Positions 31,970 through 40,465 of a DNA stretch of 64,000 bases are shown piece by piece (position 1 is the stretch's first letter; each line of letters begins with the position of its first letter). The stretch covers positions 61,018 through 125,017 of the forward strand of contig CAZJRQ010000003.1 in assembly GCA_964548535.1 (NCBI GenBank), read 5' to 3'. The translations under genes were made by a program, and so were the position numbers. Below the pieces are notes generated by a model. The model had not been told where the DNA came from. It saw nothing but the letters and a program-made list of their open reading frames with translations, and did no database searches. The stretch is from CAZJRQ01 sp964548535. Its GTDB lineage: Bacteria; Bacillota; Clostridia; Oscillospirales; Ruminococcaceae.

Positions 31970-32069
31970 CGTGATATGGGGTCCAGGGGTACGCCCCTGG
32001 GTGCTAGCGCGCGCGGCGCAAAGCCCTCGCGGATAGTTTACTGGCTATGGTAACATTATGTTGCTCGGG
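31970..32069 (-). repeat. Dispersed GC-rich repeat, copy 2 (reverse)
   Basis: Contains the CCGAGCAACATAATGTTACC end, the CGCGAGGGCTTTGCGCCG core and the palindrome CCAGGGGCGTACCCCTGG followed by ACCCCATATCACG when read on the minus strand. It is more complete than copy 1. The remaining 32070-32300 is AT-rich with nothing I recognise. Confidence 0.85.
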
Positions 32070-32302
32070 TTGGAGTTTGTGGTTTTATGCGGGGTGTGAC
32101 AATCAGTGAATTTTTTGATTTGTGTTAGTCAAATAGTTACCACGCGGGTTGAAACTACTCAAATCGCTGTTTAGACTCCCATGCTGACTCTAAGCAACGC
32201 GGCGACTTAATGATTGCCAAAGCGAAAGAACATTAACAATACAAACCGTATATAATACAAGATTAGTAATATCAGTAATCTTAAAATATACAAATCAATA
32301 AC

Positions 32303-32338
32303 AACGACCGCAGGATTTTACTCCTACGGTCGTTTATT
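32303..32338. terminator. Terminator after the nucleoside kinase gene
   Basis: Arms AACGACCG-C-AGGA and TCCT-A-CGGTCGTT, 12 pairs with one mismatch and a 6-base loop. The plus strand has the better T-run; it also suits the minus-strand gene ending at 32356. Confidence 0.75.
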
Positions 32339-32355
32339 TTACATATGAAATTAAA

Positions 32356-33291
32356 CTAATAGCTCAACCGACTTCCACCAGTAAATTCTCTTACAAGCGA
32401 ATCCTCAGGCACACTATCTAAATCAACTCCGCAAAGCTGGTCAAGCACCTCAAGCATCAAATCAAAATCTTCAAATTCAGAATATTTATCAGCAATGCCC
32501 TTTAAATCATCAAACAAAAAGTTCTTGTAAACCGAAAGCTCATACGGAATAAATGTGTCAATCGAATACTCCGCCCTGCTCTTAAAAGGTGCAATATACT
32601 TGTTTACACCAGCTTCAACGCTCTTAAACATATTCAAAGTATCCTCAGGTTTTCTTGCTCTAAAGAACTTATCACGAATAAGCCTTCTCATAAGTCTTAT
32701 GTGTGATGGATGTAAAAGTATTCCTGATTTTGACTCAATTCTCGTTCTCACACTAACATAAATAAAATTAGCAAAACCATTTGTAAGCCCTGTAACCTCA
32801 GGATTTAGAGCATGAATCCCCTCAAAAATAATAATCTCGCCCGACTCTCTTTTCAGAGGCTTACCCTCATTTCTCACCTGATTTTTAAAGTCAAATCTAG
32901 GCAGAATAATCTCCTCTTTGTTTGCAAGCTTTATTATATGCTGATTCAAAAGCGGAATATCAAGCCTGTATGGCGACTCAAAATCAATCTCACCATTCTC
33001 ATCCATAGCCTCATCATTGTCACTTATTGGATGAAAATAATCATCCATTGAAATTGTATGAGTTTTAATTCCACGATTGTTAAAATGCTCCTCAAGACGC
33101 AAAGCGCTCGTTGTCTTTCCAGCGCCAGACGGGCCTGACAGCAATATTATCGGCTTAGTTTTATGACTGTCAGCAATTGAATTAGCCACCATTTCTATCT
33201 GCGCTTGATAATTATACTCATTTCTGTTTATAAAAGCTTTCTCGTTTTCTGAAAGCTTTCTGTTTATTGATGAACAATGTAATTTTCTCAT
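32356..33291 (-). CDS. Uridine-kinase-like nucleoside kinase
   Basis: A 311-residue P-loop kinase of the uridine kinase/phosphoribulokinase family. Walker A is ILLSGPSGAGKTTSALRL (about 49-66); then ISMDDYFHP, DFESPYRLDIPLL, LPRFDFKNQVR and the IIIFEGIHALNPEV Walker B-like strand follow, with a LID rich in Arg (RLMRRLIRDKFFRARKPEDTL). It would phosphorylate uridine or a similar small substrate with ATP. Longer than canonical Udk (about 210 residues), so the substrate is uncertain. The N-terminal TGS domain seen in some relatives is missing. GAGG precedes the start. Confidence 0.88.
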   Translation of the reverse strand: MRKLHCSSINRKLSENEKAFINRNEYNYQAQIEMVANSIADSHKTKPIILLSGPSGAGKTTSALRLEEHFNNRGIKTHTISMDDYFHPISDNDEAMDENGEIDFESPYRLDIPLLNQHIIKLANKEEIILPRFDFKNQVRNEGKPLKRESGEIIIFEGIHALNPEVTGLTNGFANFIYVSVRTRIESKSGILLHPSHIRLMRRLIRDKFFRARKPEDTLNMFKSVEAGVNKYIAPFKSRAEYSIDTFIPYELSVYKNFLFDDLKGIADKYSEFEDFDLMLEVLDQLCGVDLDSVPEDSLVREFTGGSRLSY

Positions 33292-33360
33292 GGTTTATTT
33301 CCTCCGAATGTATTTGTCCACATAATATTATATTATATGCACTTTTCGCGAAAAATGTTC

Positions 33361-34941
33361 CTATTCCCACTTAGAACATAAATTATTTATTGAATCAGTA
33401 AGTTTCGAAAGCTCTTTATTTGTAAGCCCCCTGCTAGATGAAACAAGTGCAGAAAGTCTGTCAAGCGATGCAGTCAAGCGCTGATAAGTTGTTGACAATC
33501 TTTCCTTCTTTTGAGTAATAACAGGCTCAGCATTTATAAATTCTCCAGTAATCAAATCAAGCACTCCTCCGCTGTAAGGACAGTAAGCGTCTATATTTAA
33601 ATCGTCACGCAAATGATTTGTATACTCCTCTGAAACATTACTTTCGCCATGAATTACAAAAACCTTTTTAGAATCTTTAATATTTGTAATCCACTTATCT
33701 AAACCAGCCTTGTCAGCATGCCCGCTTATTCCAGGCAAAATCTCTATTTCAGCTAAAACAGTAATGTCTTCGCCAAAAATTTTCACCTTTTCCGCACCCT
33801 CACAAAGACTTCGCCCAAGCGTGTTAATCGCCTGATATCCAACAAAAAGAACCGTACATTCCTTTCTCCAAAGATTATGCTTTAGATGATGTTTTATTCT
33901 TCCCGCCTCGCACATTCCGCTTGCCGAAATAATCACCTTCGGTTTTTTATTAAAATTTATCGCCTTTGATTCATCACTAGTAACAGCGATGTTAAGTCCA
34001 TTAAAGGATATAGGATTTATTCCTCTTGAAATCAAATCCCTTGTTTCTTCATCACAGCAGCTGTCCTTGTTTTTCTTAAAAATCTCAGTCGCCTCAATCG
34101 CCAGTGGCGAATCTATATAAACTTCAAAATCACTATGATTTTCAATCAGTTTCTCACTCTTAATTCTCCGTATAAAATAAAGCAATTCCTGCGTCCTGCC
34201 GACTGCAAATGATGGAATTACTACATTTCCACCCCTATCGAAGGTTTTCTGTAAAACCTCAGCCATAGCAGTCGCATAATCAACAGGCTTATCATGATTT
34301 TTAGTACCATAGGTCGACTCCATAACAACGTAATCAGCATCGTCAAGATATTGCGGATCACGAATCAACGGCTGATCCGTATTTCCAATGTCACCAGAAA
34401 AAACAACTTTTCTAGTTTCATTATTTTCAGTAATCCAAACTTCAATGCTTGATGAACCCAAAAGATGTCCCGCGTCAATAAAGCGAATCATAATTCCGTC
34501 AGCAACTTCGCGAATTTCATCATATTTGTGCGGAACAAAGCATTTTATTACACCCAAAGCATCCTGCATAGTATAAAGCGGTTCTACCTCTTGCTGTCCC
34601 TTGCGCTTGCCCTTACGGCTCTTCCATTCAGCCTCAAACTCCTGTATGTGCGCCGAATCTCTAAGCATAATATCACAAAGATTACAGCTAGCCTCAGTAC
34701 AATGAATCTCTCCAGAAAAACCTCCAGCATAAAGCAGTGGCAGCAAACCCGAATGGTCGATATGAGAATGAGTAAGCAATACAAAATCAATATTTGACGG
34801 AGATGTAGGAATTTGAACATTCTCATACACATCAAATCCCTGCTCCATACCAAAATCAACAAGAAACTTTTTGCCATTTGCTTCAATATAAGTACAGCTT
34901 CCTGTAACTTCATGTGTTGCACCAATAAAAACTATTTTCAT
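33361..34941 (-). CDS. Metallo-beta-lactamase-fold beta-CASP ribonuclease
   Basis: A 526-residue enzyme of the MBL/beta-CASP RNA-processing family (YsgA/CPSF-73-like exonucleases). It starts MKIVFIGATHEVTGSCTYIEANGKKFLVDFG; metal ligands are in LLTHSHIDHSGLLP and FIDAGHLLGSSSIEVW; beta-CASP motifs include SFAVGRTQELLYFI and ISASGMCEAGRIKHHLKH; the last motif is FVIHGESNVSEEYTNHL. I chose ATG 34941, 7 bases after GGGGGT, over 34971. The C-terminal 60 residues are a basic helical tail. It likely processes or degrades RNA. Confidence 0.92.
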   Translation of the reverse strand: MKIVFIGATHEVTGSCTYIEANGKKFLVDFGMEQGFDVYENVQIPTSPSNIDFVLLTHSHIDHSGLLPLLYAGGFSGEIHCTEASCNLCDIMLRDSAHIQEFEAEWKSRKGKRKGQQEVEPLYTMQDALGVIKCFVPHKYDEIREVADGIMIRFIDAGHLLGSSSIEVWITENNETRKVVFSGDIGNTDQPLIRDPQYLDDADYVVMESTYGTKNHDKPVDYATAMAEVLQKTFDRGGNVVIPSFAVGRTQELLYFIRRIKSEKLIENHSDFEVYIDSPLAIEATEIFKKNKDSCCDEETRDLISRGINPISFNGLNIAVTSDESKAINFNKKPKVIISASGMCEAGRIKHHLKHNLWRKECTVLFVGYQAINTLGRSLCEGAEKVKIFGEDITVLAEIEILPGISGHADKAGLDKWITNIKDSKKVFVIHGESNVSEEYTNHLRDDLNIDAYCPYSGGVLDLITGEFINAEPVITQKKERLSTTYQRLTASLDRLSALVSSSRGLTNKELSKLTDSINNLCSKWE

Positions 34942-34969
34942 AACACAGACCCCCTTTACTAATACTTTC

Positions 34970-34998
34970 ATTATAACATATCATCTATATATTTTCAA
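34970..34998 (-). promoter_or_regulatory. Promoter of the beta-CASP ribonuclease gene
   Basis: -35 TTGAAA (34998-34993), 17-base spacer, -10 TATAAT (34975-34970) on the minus strand. Confidence 0.82.
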
Positions 34999-35046
34999 TT
35001 GTTTTTCCAAAATTTTATGACAATTTAACAAAGAACTAATTTCGCA

Positions 35047-35076
35047 ATAAAAATAGGGCAAACAGAGTTCACCCTA
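35047..35076 (-). terminator. Terminator of the gerABC-type operon
   Basis: Arms TAGGGTGAAC and GTTTGCCCTA (two wobble pairs) with a 3-base loop, then TTTTTATT on the minus strand, 14 bases after the gerC stop. Confidence 0.8.
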
Positions 35077-35089
35077 AAATTACATGAAA

Positions 35090-36424
35090 CTAATCTAAAA
35101 TACAATTTACGTTAATCTCAAAATCTATATTTTTAATTAATTCGCTAAAATCGTCCTCATTATCAAGATAGATTTGCGGATAATAAAATCTAACTAGATG
35201 TAAAACGCTAGCAACATCTGCATTATAAATACCATAAGCCTTATCAATTAAAGCCTGACAATTATCCTCGATTTGATCCTCAACAGCTTTAGTAATCTCT
35301 TTCTCACTAGCAGACGGCATTACATTATCCTGCCTTAAAATAACAGCTTTAATATCGGCTACAAAAACAAGCTTATCATCTTTTTTCTCTACACGATTAT
35401 TTATACGCCTGCTTTTTACAGTAACATCAAAATAAGAATCCTCAGCCATTGTATTTATTACTGCAAAGTTTGTACGCTTTGTCATCCAGTTCAGTCCCTG
35501 AACTTCATGTGGATTAAGCGTTCCAAAAATTTTGCCGTCACGAATTACAGCTACTTTTTTTATCTCAATAAGCTGTTGTTTTTTTGTTTCAGACTCTATT
35601 TTTTCCATATCAGCCACTGGCTCTGACCAGCCTATTATCGTGTGTTCTTCCGATTCATCAGCAACAGATTCATTATTTTGAGGTGAACTTTCATCAACAT
35701 TTGAAGTATCATCTTGAGCCGAATCGTCATCATCCCCAACTGAATCCTCTGATGTGTATCTTGAGTCGGGTCTTTCCATTTGACTTGAATCGCCCTTAAA
35801 CGTTTCACCTGGCTTATTATTAACCGCACTTGATCTAACCGAAACAATTGGTATCACTGCCGACTTATCTCCGCCCTCTAACGAGTTGATTAAAGTAAGC
35901 ATATCAGTAAACGATGTTTCACCATTATTTTGATACATATCTATAACGCTTATAAAATTTTCTGAAGACACAGCACCAGTTGTAAGCTCTGCCTGCAAAA
36001 GTTCTTTAGCTGTTGTTTCAGCAAGAACAACATTAACTCCTAAAAAATTATCTTTATTTTGCAAAAAATAACTGAAATCTCGCTTCGGATTGTCAAAATT
36101 AACGCCAGATCCAAATACAATAAGCTGATTATGACCAATAAAAAGATAACTTCCCAACTGATTTTCACATTTAAGCATAGCATTATCAAAATTATCAGCA
36201 GTGTTTGAAACAACAAAAGTATTAGACGTGCTCTGATCAATATGCGTATCACCACCAGGACCTGTTGCTCTAAAAACTTGAAGTGTTATTGTTACTTCAT
36301 CATGTTCATAGTCAATTCCAATAGCATGAACAATGGAACGCTGTGTAATTTCAAGCGATTGTTCATTATTAATAGAAACCAAAACGAGTGCAAGAATTGT
36401 CAGCCAGAAGAATATTCGCTTCAT
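35090..36424 (-). CDS. Spore germination protein, Ger(x)C family
   Basis: A 444-residue GerAC/GerKC-type subunit of a nutrient germinant receptor. It has the family N-terminal block IVHAIGIDYEHDEVTITLQVF and the C-terminal Spore_GerAC domain with ADIKAVILRQ ... DVASVLHLVRFYYPQIYLD. An acidic Ser/Asp-rich insert (about 215-265) interrupts the middle. The N-terminal hydrophobic segment MKRIFFWLTILALVLVSINN has no Cys, so the usual lipobox of GerC proteins is missing. Its ATG overlaps the gerB stop by 4 bases. Confidence 0.9.
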   Translation of the reverse strand: MKRIFFWLTILALVLVSINNEQSLEITQRSIVHAIGIDYEHDEVTITLQVFRATGPGGDTHIDQSTSNTFVVSNTADNFDNAMLKCENQLGSYLFIGHNQLIVFGSGVNFDNPKRDFSYFLQNKDNFLGVNVVLAETTAKELLQAELTTGAVSSENFISVIDMYQNNGETSFTDMLTLINSLEGGDKSAVIPIVSVRSSAVNNKPGETFKGDSSQMERPDSRYTSEDSVGDDDDSAQDDTSNVDESSPQNNESVADESEEHTIIGWSEPVADMEKIESETKKQQLIEIKKVAVIRDGKIFGTLNPHEVQGLNWMTKRTNFAVINTMAEDSYFDVTVKSRRINNRVEKKDDKLVFVADIKAVILRQDNVMPSASEKEITKAVEDQIEDNCQALIDKAYGIYNADVASVLHLVRFYYPQIYLDNEDDFSELIKNIDFEINVNCILD

Positions 36425-37494
36425 TCTGCACCTCCTGATTTTTTACCTATATACCTTGTTTTAACGCAAAGCATTATTATAGGAATTACCACCATCAAAA
36501 GTATAGCAGGGTATATCTCCCATTTGTAGAAAAAATGTTTTTGCCAATTACCCTTAGATAAAATCCAAGCTGAAACAAATCCACATATTGCCACTAATGA
36601 ATAGCTAGCATAATTTTTAACTTTATTTGAGAATAATTTTTTACAGCATTCATGAATACATAAAATCTCAATCGTTGATTTGATAATAGTACACAGTGTC
36701 CAAAACATTATGAAAAACGCCTCAAATCGCTCGTTATTTTTAGTTTTGGTGTAAGATGTTATCAAGAAAAACGGCAATTTAGTATCAAGTGCATAATCTC
36801 CCAGAATAACACCAATAGATACTATAATTCCAGTAGTAATTAAAACTTTTGCCGCAAGGTAGGTATAGATAGTCTTTGCTGGCTTTTTCACGATATAAGG
36901 TAACAGGATTATCAAAAATATAAAATCCTCCGATCTTGAAATCCCCTCTAATACACCCTTTGCCACAGTCTTTGTACGACCTTCAGCAGCAATGTTCAGC
37001 GATCTAAAATCAGAAAAACCGTTATAACTAATCACAATTAATATAATCGCTACAATCGTTGTAGCCGCAATAAGCGACGCCGTTCTTGCACAAGAAGATA
37101 ATCCCATCGATGCAACATAAACTGAGGTAAGCATAAAAACTAATATTACTGCCCAAGATGAATAGGTTTCCGAAAAGCAGTATTTCAAAAAGTAAGAAAA
37201 TATTCCTGCTGTATCAAACAAAGCGAATACTGCATAAAGCAAATATAATGTAGTTATTGAAATACCAAAAACTTTATTTTTTGAATACGCAACATCCAAT
37301 ATACCCATTCCATCTGATTTTTTGTGAAAAATAATAACTGGAATCAATAAAAAAGCCTGCAAAACAACAGTAATAAATTTTGAAATTATTATCAATACCA
37401 TATTGTCACCCTCAACAGGAATGTACATCATCAAGCGTGATAATAAACAGCATACCATTATTGAAACCATTTGCAACGACGAGATTTTTCTCAT
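36421..37494 (-). CDS. Spore germination permease, GerAB family
   Basis: A 357-residue membrane protein of the GerAB/amino-acid-permease-like family with about ten hydrophobic helices. Recognisable parts are ISSLQMVSIMVCCLLSRLMMYIP at the N-terminus and SRSEDFIFLIILLPYIVKKPAKTIYTYLA in the middle. It is the permease-like subunit that is thought to sense germinants with GerA. I chose ATG 37494, not the GTG at 37506, because the ATG overlaps (ATGA) the stop of a short leader ORF with a strong Shine-Dalgarno, while the gene itself has none. Confidence 0.9.
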   Translation of the reverse strand: MRKISSLQMVSIMVCCLLSRLMMYIPVEGDNMVLIIISKFITVVLQAFLLIPVIIFHKKSDGMGILDVAYSKNKVFGISITTLYLLYAVFALFDTAGIFSYFLKYCFSETYSSWAVILVFMLTSVYVASMGLSSCARTASLIAATTIVAIILIVISYNGFSDFRSLNIAAEGRTKTVAKGVLEGISRSEDFIFLIILLPYIVKKPAKTIYTYLAAKVLITTGIIVSIGVILGDYALDTKLPFFLITSYTKTKNNERFEAFFIMFWTLCTIIKSTIEILCIHECCKKLFSNKVKNYASYSLVAICGFVSAWILSKGNWQKHFFYKWEIYPAILLMVVIPIIMLCVKTRYIGKKSGGAE

Positions 37495-37544
37495 ATATAT
37501 GCCCACGCTCCAAATTCACAAATAATCACAATGAATTTAAGCAA
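37491..37544 (-). CDS. 17-codon leader ORF coupled to the gerAB-like gene
   Basis: It starts at a TTG 8 bases after GGAAAGGTGGG and reads MLKFIVIICEFGAWAYI; its TGA overlaps the gerB ATG as ATGA. The gap of about 95 bases between gerA and gerB would otherwise leave gerB without a ribosome-binding site. The sequence AAAGGTGGGA and the following (A/T)TGCT match the DUF1385 leader at 9988. Confidence 0.55.
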   Translation of the reverse strand: MLKFIVIICEFGAWAYI

Positions 37545-37589
37545 GGGCTCATCCCACCTTTCCTTTGATTTATTAGATTGTCTAAAAAA

Positions 37590-39074
37590 CTATTTGTCCT
37601 CTTTATAATCCTCAACCACAAACTGATCTTTCTCCATACGTTGATATGTCTTTCTTGAAAGCACGTCAATAATGTTCTTCGACTCAAAAGGAACTAGCGG
37701 AGAAGTATATGGAATTTTAAACTCATCCATTGCACAAACATTTGACATAACCATAATTAAGCACATAGCAATGCCTAAAAAACCTGCCGCACCTCCTGCA
37801 AAAATAAACATCAGCCTAAGCACCGAAGTCTGCTGATTCATGCTAGGAAGTACAAATGAAGCAGTAGCTGTTAAGCCCACAACAATAAGCAATGGTGACG
37901 AAATAATTCCGCTCTTTACAGCAGCATCACCAATAACAAGTCCTCCCACGATTGAAACCGCACTTCCGACAGCAAGCGGCAGTCGAATACTCGCCTCACG
38001 CATAAGTTCAAACAAAGCCATGATTATAATCAGTTCAACAAAAAGCGGATAAGGTGTAGCCTGCTCTGAAACGGATAAATTTAAAAGAAGTTTTAAAGAA
38101 AGCATTTCAGGATGATAATTAGTAGTAGCAACATACATTCCAGGGAAAATCATCGCAAAAAAGAAAGCTAAATACCTAACCCAGCGCATGTTTGTCGCAA
38201 AATATGCCTTTGAGCATCTATCATCAATCGTCCAAAAGTTCTCAACAAAAAGTGAGGGAATAATTAATACAAAAGGTGTTCCGTCAACGATAATGCCAAT
38301 TTTCCCTTCAATCAACTTAGTACATAAAGCATCAGGTCTTTCAGTATGGCCTACTCCTGAAAACAGATTTTGACTTCCCTTTTCTTCAAGAAAAGGTTTA
38401 ATATATCCGCTAGCAAGTACTGATTCAAGCTTGATTTTCTTGAGTTTTTTTCTAATTCTGTCAACCATTTCAGGCGGAGTCCTGTCAACCATGTAAACCA
38501 TGCAAACATCTGTCATAGTTTTCTCACCAACCTGCATCATTTCAAAACGAAGTGCAGGATCTTTCAAACGACGTCTAACCATTGAGATATTCGTGCGTAC
38601 AGTTTCAACAAAAGCCTCCTGCGAACCTAAAATAGTATGCTCACTGGTAGGATAAGAAATCGAACGGCTTTCAAATCCCTGAACACCATAAGCAACTGCT
38701 TTGTTTATGGTGTCAACAAATATTAGAGCAAAACCTGAGAATAATAATAAAAAGACATCGCCATATTTGCAGACAACATTTCGCTCAGTAGCCATTAAAC
38801 TCTGCTTAGTGCAATAATCAAAAAATTCTTGGGACGGGTTATCACTTGAAGCCTCAAAACTCATTACCGGTCTAAAAACCAAGTTAGCCATAGATGCCGT
38901 TGAAACCATAGATTCAATAGTAACAACTGAGCTTTTAACACCGCTTATATTTATATCCATTACATTGAGTTCCATAGTATTTCCGCAGATTGTGCGCAAA
39001 TCAATGAGAATTTGATTTAAATCATTAGGCAAAAGCTTTTCTTTAAAGTTCGAATAATCAGGAAAATCAGCCAT
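37590..39074 (-). CDS. Spore germination protein, GerA family
   Basis: A 494-residue membrane protein of the GerA subunit family. The cytoplasmic N-terminal domain (about 1-290) contains IDTINKAVAYGVQGFESRSISYPTSEHTILGSQEAFVETVRTNISMVRRRLKDPALRFEMMQVG, a strong GerAA signature; the C-terminal half has about five transmembrane helices including FPGMYVATTNYHPEML. It forms the inner-membrane germinant receptor with the next two genes. The start is 11 bases after AAAGGAG. Confidence 0.95.
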   Translation of the reverse strand: MADFPDYSNFKEKLLPNDLNQILIDLRTICGNTMELNVMDINISGVKSSVVTIESMVSTASMANLVFRPVMSFEASSDNPSQEFFDYCTKQSLMATERNVVCKYGDVFLLLFSGFALIFVDTINKAVAYGVQGFESRSISYPTSEHTILGSQEAFVETVRTNISMVRRRLKDPALRFEMMQVGEKTMTDVCMVYMVDRTPPEMVDRIRKKLKKIKLESVLASGYIKPFLEEKGSQNLFSGVGHTERPDALCTKLIEGKIGIIVDGTPFVLIIPSLFVENFWTIDDRCSKAYFATNMRWVRYLAFFFAMIFPGMYVATTNYHPEMLSLKLLLNLSVSEQATPYPLFVELIIIMALFELMREASIRLPLAVGSAVSIVGGLVIGDAAVKSGIISSPLLIVVGLTATASFVLPSMNQQTSVLRLMFIFAGGAAGFLGIAMCLIMVMSNVCAMDEFKIPYTSPLVPFESKNIIDVLSRKTYQRMEKDQFVVEDYKEDK

Positions 39075-39118
39075 AAAAAATCATGCTCCTTTCTTTGCCT
39101 TTTATTTCTTATTTTAAA

Positions 39119-39147
39119 TATTATCTGCACTAACTTTCTGAATATTC
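39119..39147 (-). promoter_or_regulatory. Possible sigma-G-type promoter of the ger operon
   Basis: On the minus strand GAATA (39147-39143) is followed after 17 bases by GATAATA (39125-39119), close to the forespore sigma-G consensus of a GHATR-type -35 and CATAMTA-type -10. GAATA lies inside the palindrome CTGAATATTCAG (39138-39149), which could also serve the divergent DUF421 gene. Confidence 0.45.
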
Positions 39148-39220
39148 AGTATTTTTAGTGATAAAATAAAATCAAAGTTATTTTTAAAGCAACTAAAAAT
39201 GAGAAAGGTGGGACAAAACC

Positions 39221-39265
39221 ATGCTGTATTCTGCTAAAAATCAGCATGGATATAAACTATGCTGA
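39221..39265 (+). CDS. 14-codon leader ORF coupled to DUF421
   Basis: ATG at 39221 is 7-9 bases after GAGAAAGGTGGGA; the ORF reads MLYSAKNQHGYKLC and its TGA (39263-39265) overlaps the DUF421 start at 39259. The DUF421 gene has no Shine-Dalgarno of its own. The leader also contains the 8-bp inverted repeat CCATGCTG/CAGCATGG (39219-39249), which would fold over the leader's start codon. Confidence 0.55.
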   Translation: MLYSAKNQHGYKLC

Positions 39266-39930
39266 TTGTATTTTTGCGAGCAATAATACTTTATTTTATT
39301 ATAATAGTATGTATCAGATTAATGGGAAAACGACAAATTGGTGAACTTCAGCCGTCTGAACTTGTGATAACTATTTTAATGTCAAACATAGCCACACTGC
39401 CGATTGAAGATATTAATATTCCAATGCTTATGGGGATAATACCGATTTTCACATTGGTATGCCTTGATGTTTTTATGTCACAGCTTTCTATGCGTTCAAG
39501 AAGAATCAGACGCTTTTTTTCTGGAACGCCAAAAATAATAATCTCAAACGGTGCGGTAGATGAAGAGGCAATGCGAAAGCTTAGATACACAATTGATGAC
39601 CTATTAGAATCGCTGCGTGAAGTTCAAGTTTTTGATATTGCCGAAGTACAGCTTGCAATTGTCGAAACCACAGGAAAAATTTCTGTCTATCAAAAAAAGC
39701 AGCACCAGCCCGCGACAGCCGAAACTTTAGGAATCGATATACAAAGTATAAATCCGCCAAAGCTAATAGTAGCAGACGGTGAAATTATAGAGCATACTCT
39801 TAATTACATCGGCTTAGATGAGCAGTGGCTTATGAAAACTCTAGAAAAAGAAAACTGCTCGATAGAAAATGTATTCATCCTAACCTGTGACGAAAACAAG
39901 CAGTATCATCTAGTAAAAAAGAAAAATTAG
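39259..39930 (+). CDS. DUF421 family membrane protein (YetF/YrbG-like), second copy
   Basis: A 223-residue protein with the DUF421 signature: MGKRQIGELQPSELVITILMSNIATLPIED in the transmembrane part (three helices up to about residue 75), RRFFSGTPKIIISNGAVDEEAMRKLRYTIDDLLESLREVQVFDIAEVQLAIVETTGKISVY in the cytoplasmic domain, and GEIIEHTLNYIGLDEQWLMK near the end. It is followed by DUF4363, a frequent partner in spore formers. Spore-related context (ger operon divergent) supports a role in spores, which is inference. Confidence 0.92.
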   Translation: MLIVFLRAIILYFIIIVCIRLMGKRQIGELQPSELVITILMSNIATLPIEDINIPMLMGIIPIFTLVCLDVFMSQLSMRSRRIRRFFSGTPKIIISNGAVDEEAMRKLRYTIDDLLESLREVQVFDIAEVQLAIVETTGKISVYQKKQHQPATAETLGIDIQSINPPKLIVADGEIIEHTLNYIGLDEQWLMKTLEKENCSIENVFILTCDENKQYHLVKKKN

Positions 39931-39950
39931 AAAGGACTGATATATCTTTT

Positions 39951-40325
39951 ATGAAAAGAGTTTACATCTGTATGGGAATTTTCGCATTGATCATTACCCT
40001 TTCAATTTTTTCATTGCATACACTTGACAAGAACAATCGTGAGCTAAATTATAGAATAGACGAGCTAATTACACTTTACGAATCAAAATCCCCCGACACT
40101 TTAAACAAAGCATTAGAGTTTGAAGAATTTTGGCATGATTACTATAAAAAAATATCATTTATAGAAACAACCTGCTCGCTCAACAACGTGTCAAATTCAG
40201 TAGCGAAATTATCACAGCTTATTTCTCAAAATTCTGACGATCTAATAGTTGAATGTGATACGATAAAAAAGTGGGCAGAACTTACCTATATGAACCAATT
40301 TCCATATTTCCACTCCATTTTTTAA
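39951..40325 (+). CDS. DUF4363 family protein
   Basis: A 124-residue protein with an N-terminal membrane anchor (about 5-23) and a helical extracytoplasmic domain (NNRELNYRIDELITLYESKSPDTLNKALEFEEFWHDYYKKISFIETTCSLNNVSNSVAKLSQLIS). I assign it to DUF4363 from the pattern and from its place 20 bases after a DUF421 gene. Function unknown. It ends shortly before a strong terminator. Confidence 0.8.
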   Translation: MKRVYICMGIFALIITLSIFSLHTLDKNNRELNYRIDELITLYESKSPDTLNKALEFEEFWHDYYKKISFIETTCSLNNVSNSVAKLSQLISQNSDDLIVECDTIKKWAELTYMNQFPYFHSIF

Positions 40326-40417
40326 GGTTCATAAAACCATATAAAACGGTTTGCTCAACGTGTAAAAAGCTTGAATAATTATAAAAACACGCTTTTTTTG
40401 TGATTAATGTCATAAAA

Positions 40418-40451
40418 CTTCAATAAACAGCGTATTTATTGAGGTTTTTTT
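40418..40451 (+). terminator. Terminator after the DUF421-DUF4363 pair
   Basis: Arms CTTCAATAAA and TTTATTGAGG (one wobble) with a 7-base loop and seven T on the plus strand. A weaker CGTGT/ACACG hairpin with a T-run (40359-40399) precedes it. Confidence 0.85.
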
Positions 40452-40465
40452 GTTCAGTTATAACA

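Noticed and set aside
31801..32300. tRNA gene suggested by GATTCAAACC-like text
   Set aside because: No acceptor stem or anticodon arm can be built around it; it belongs to the dispersed repeat region.
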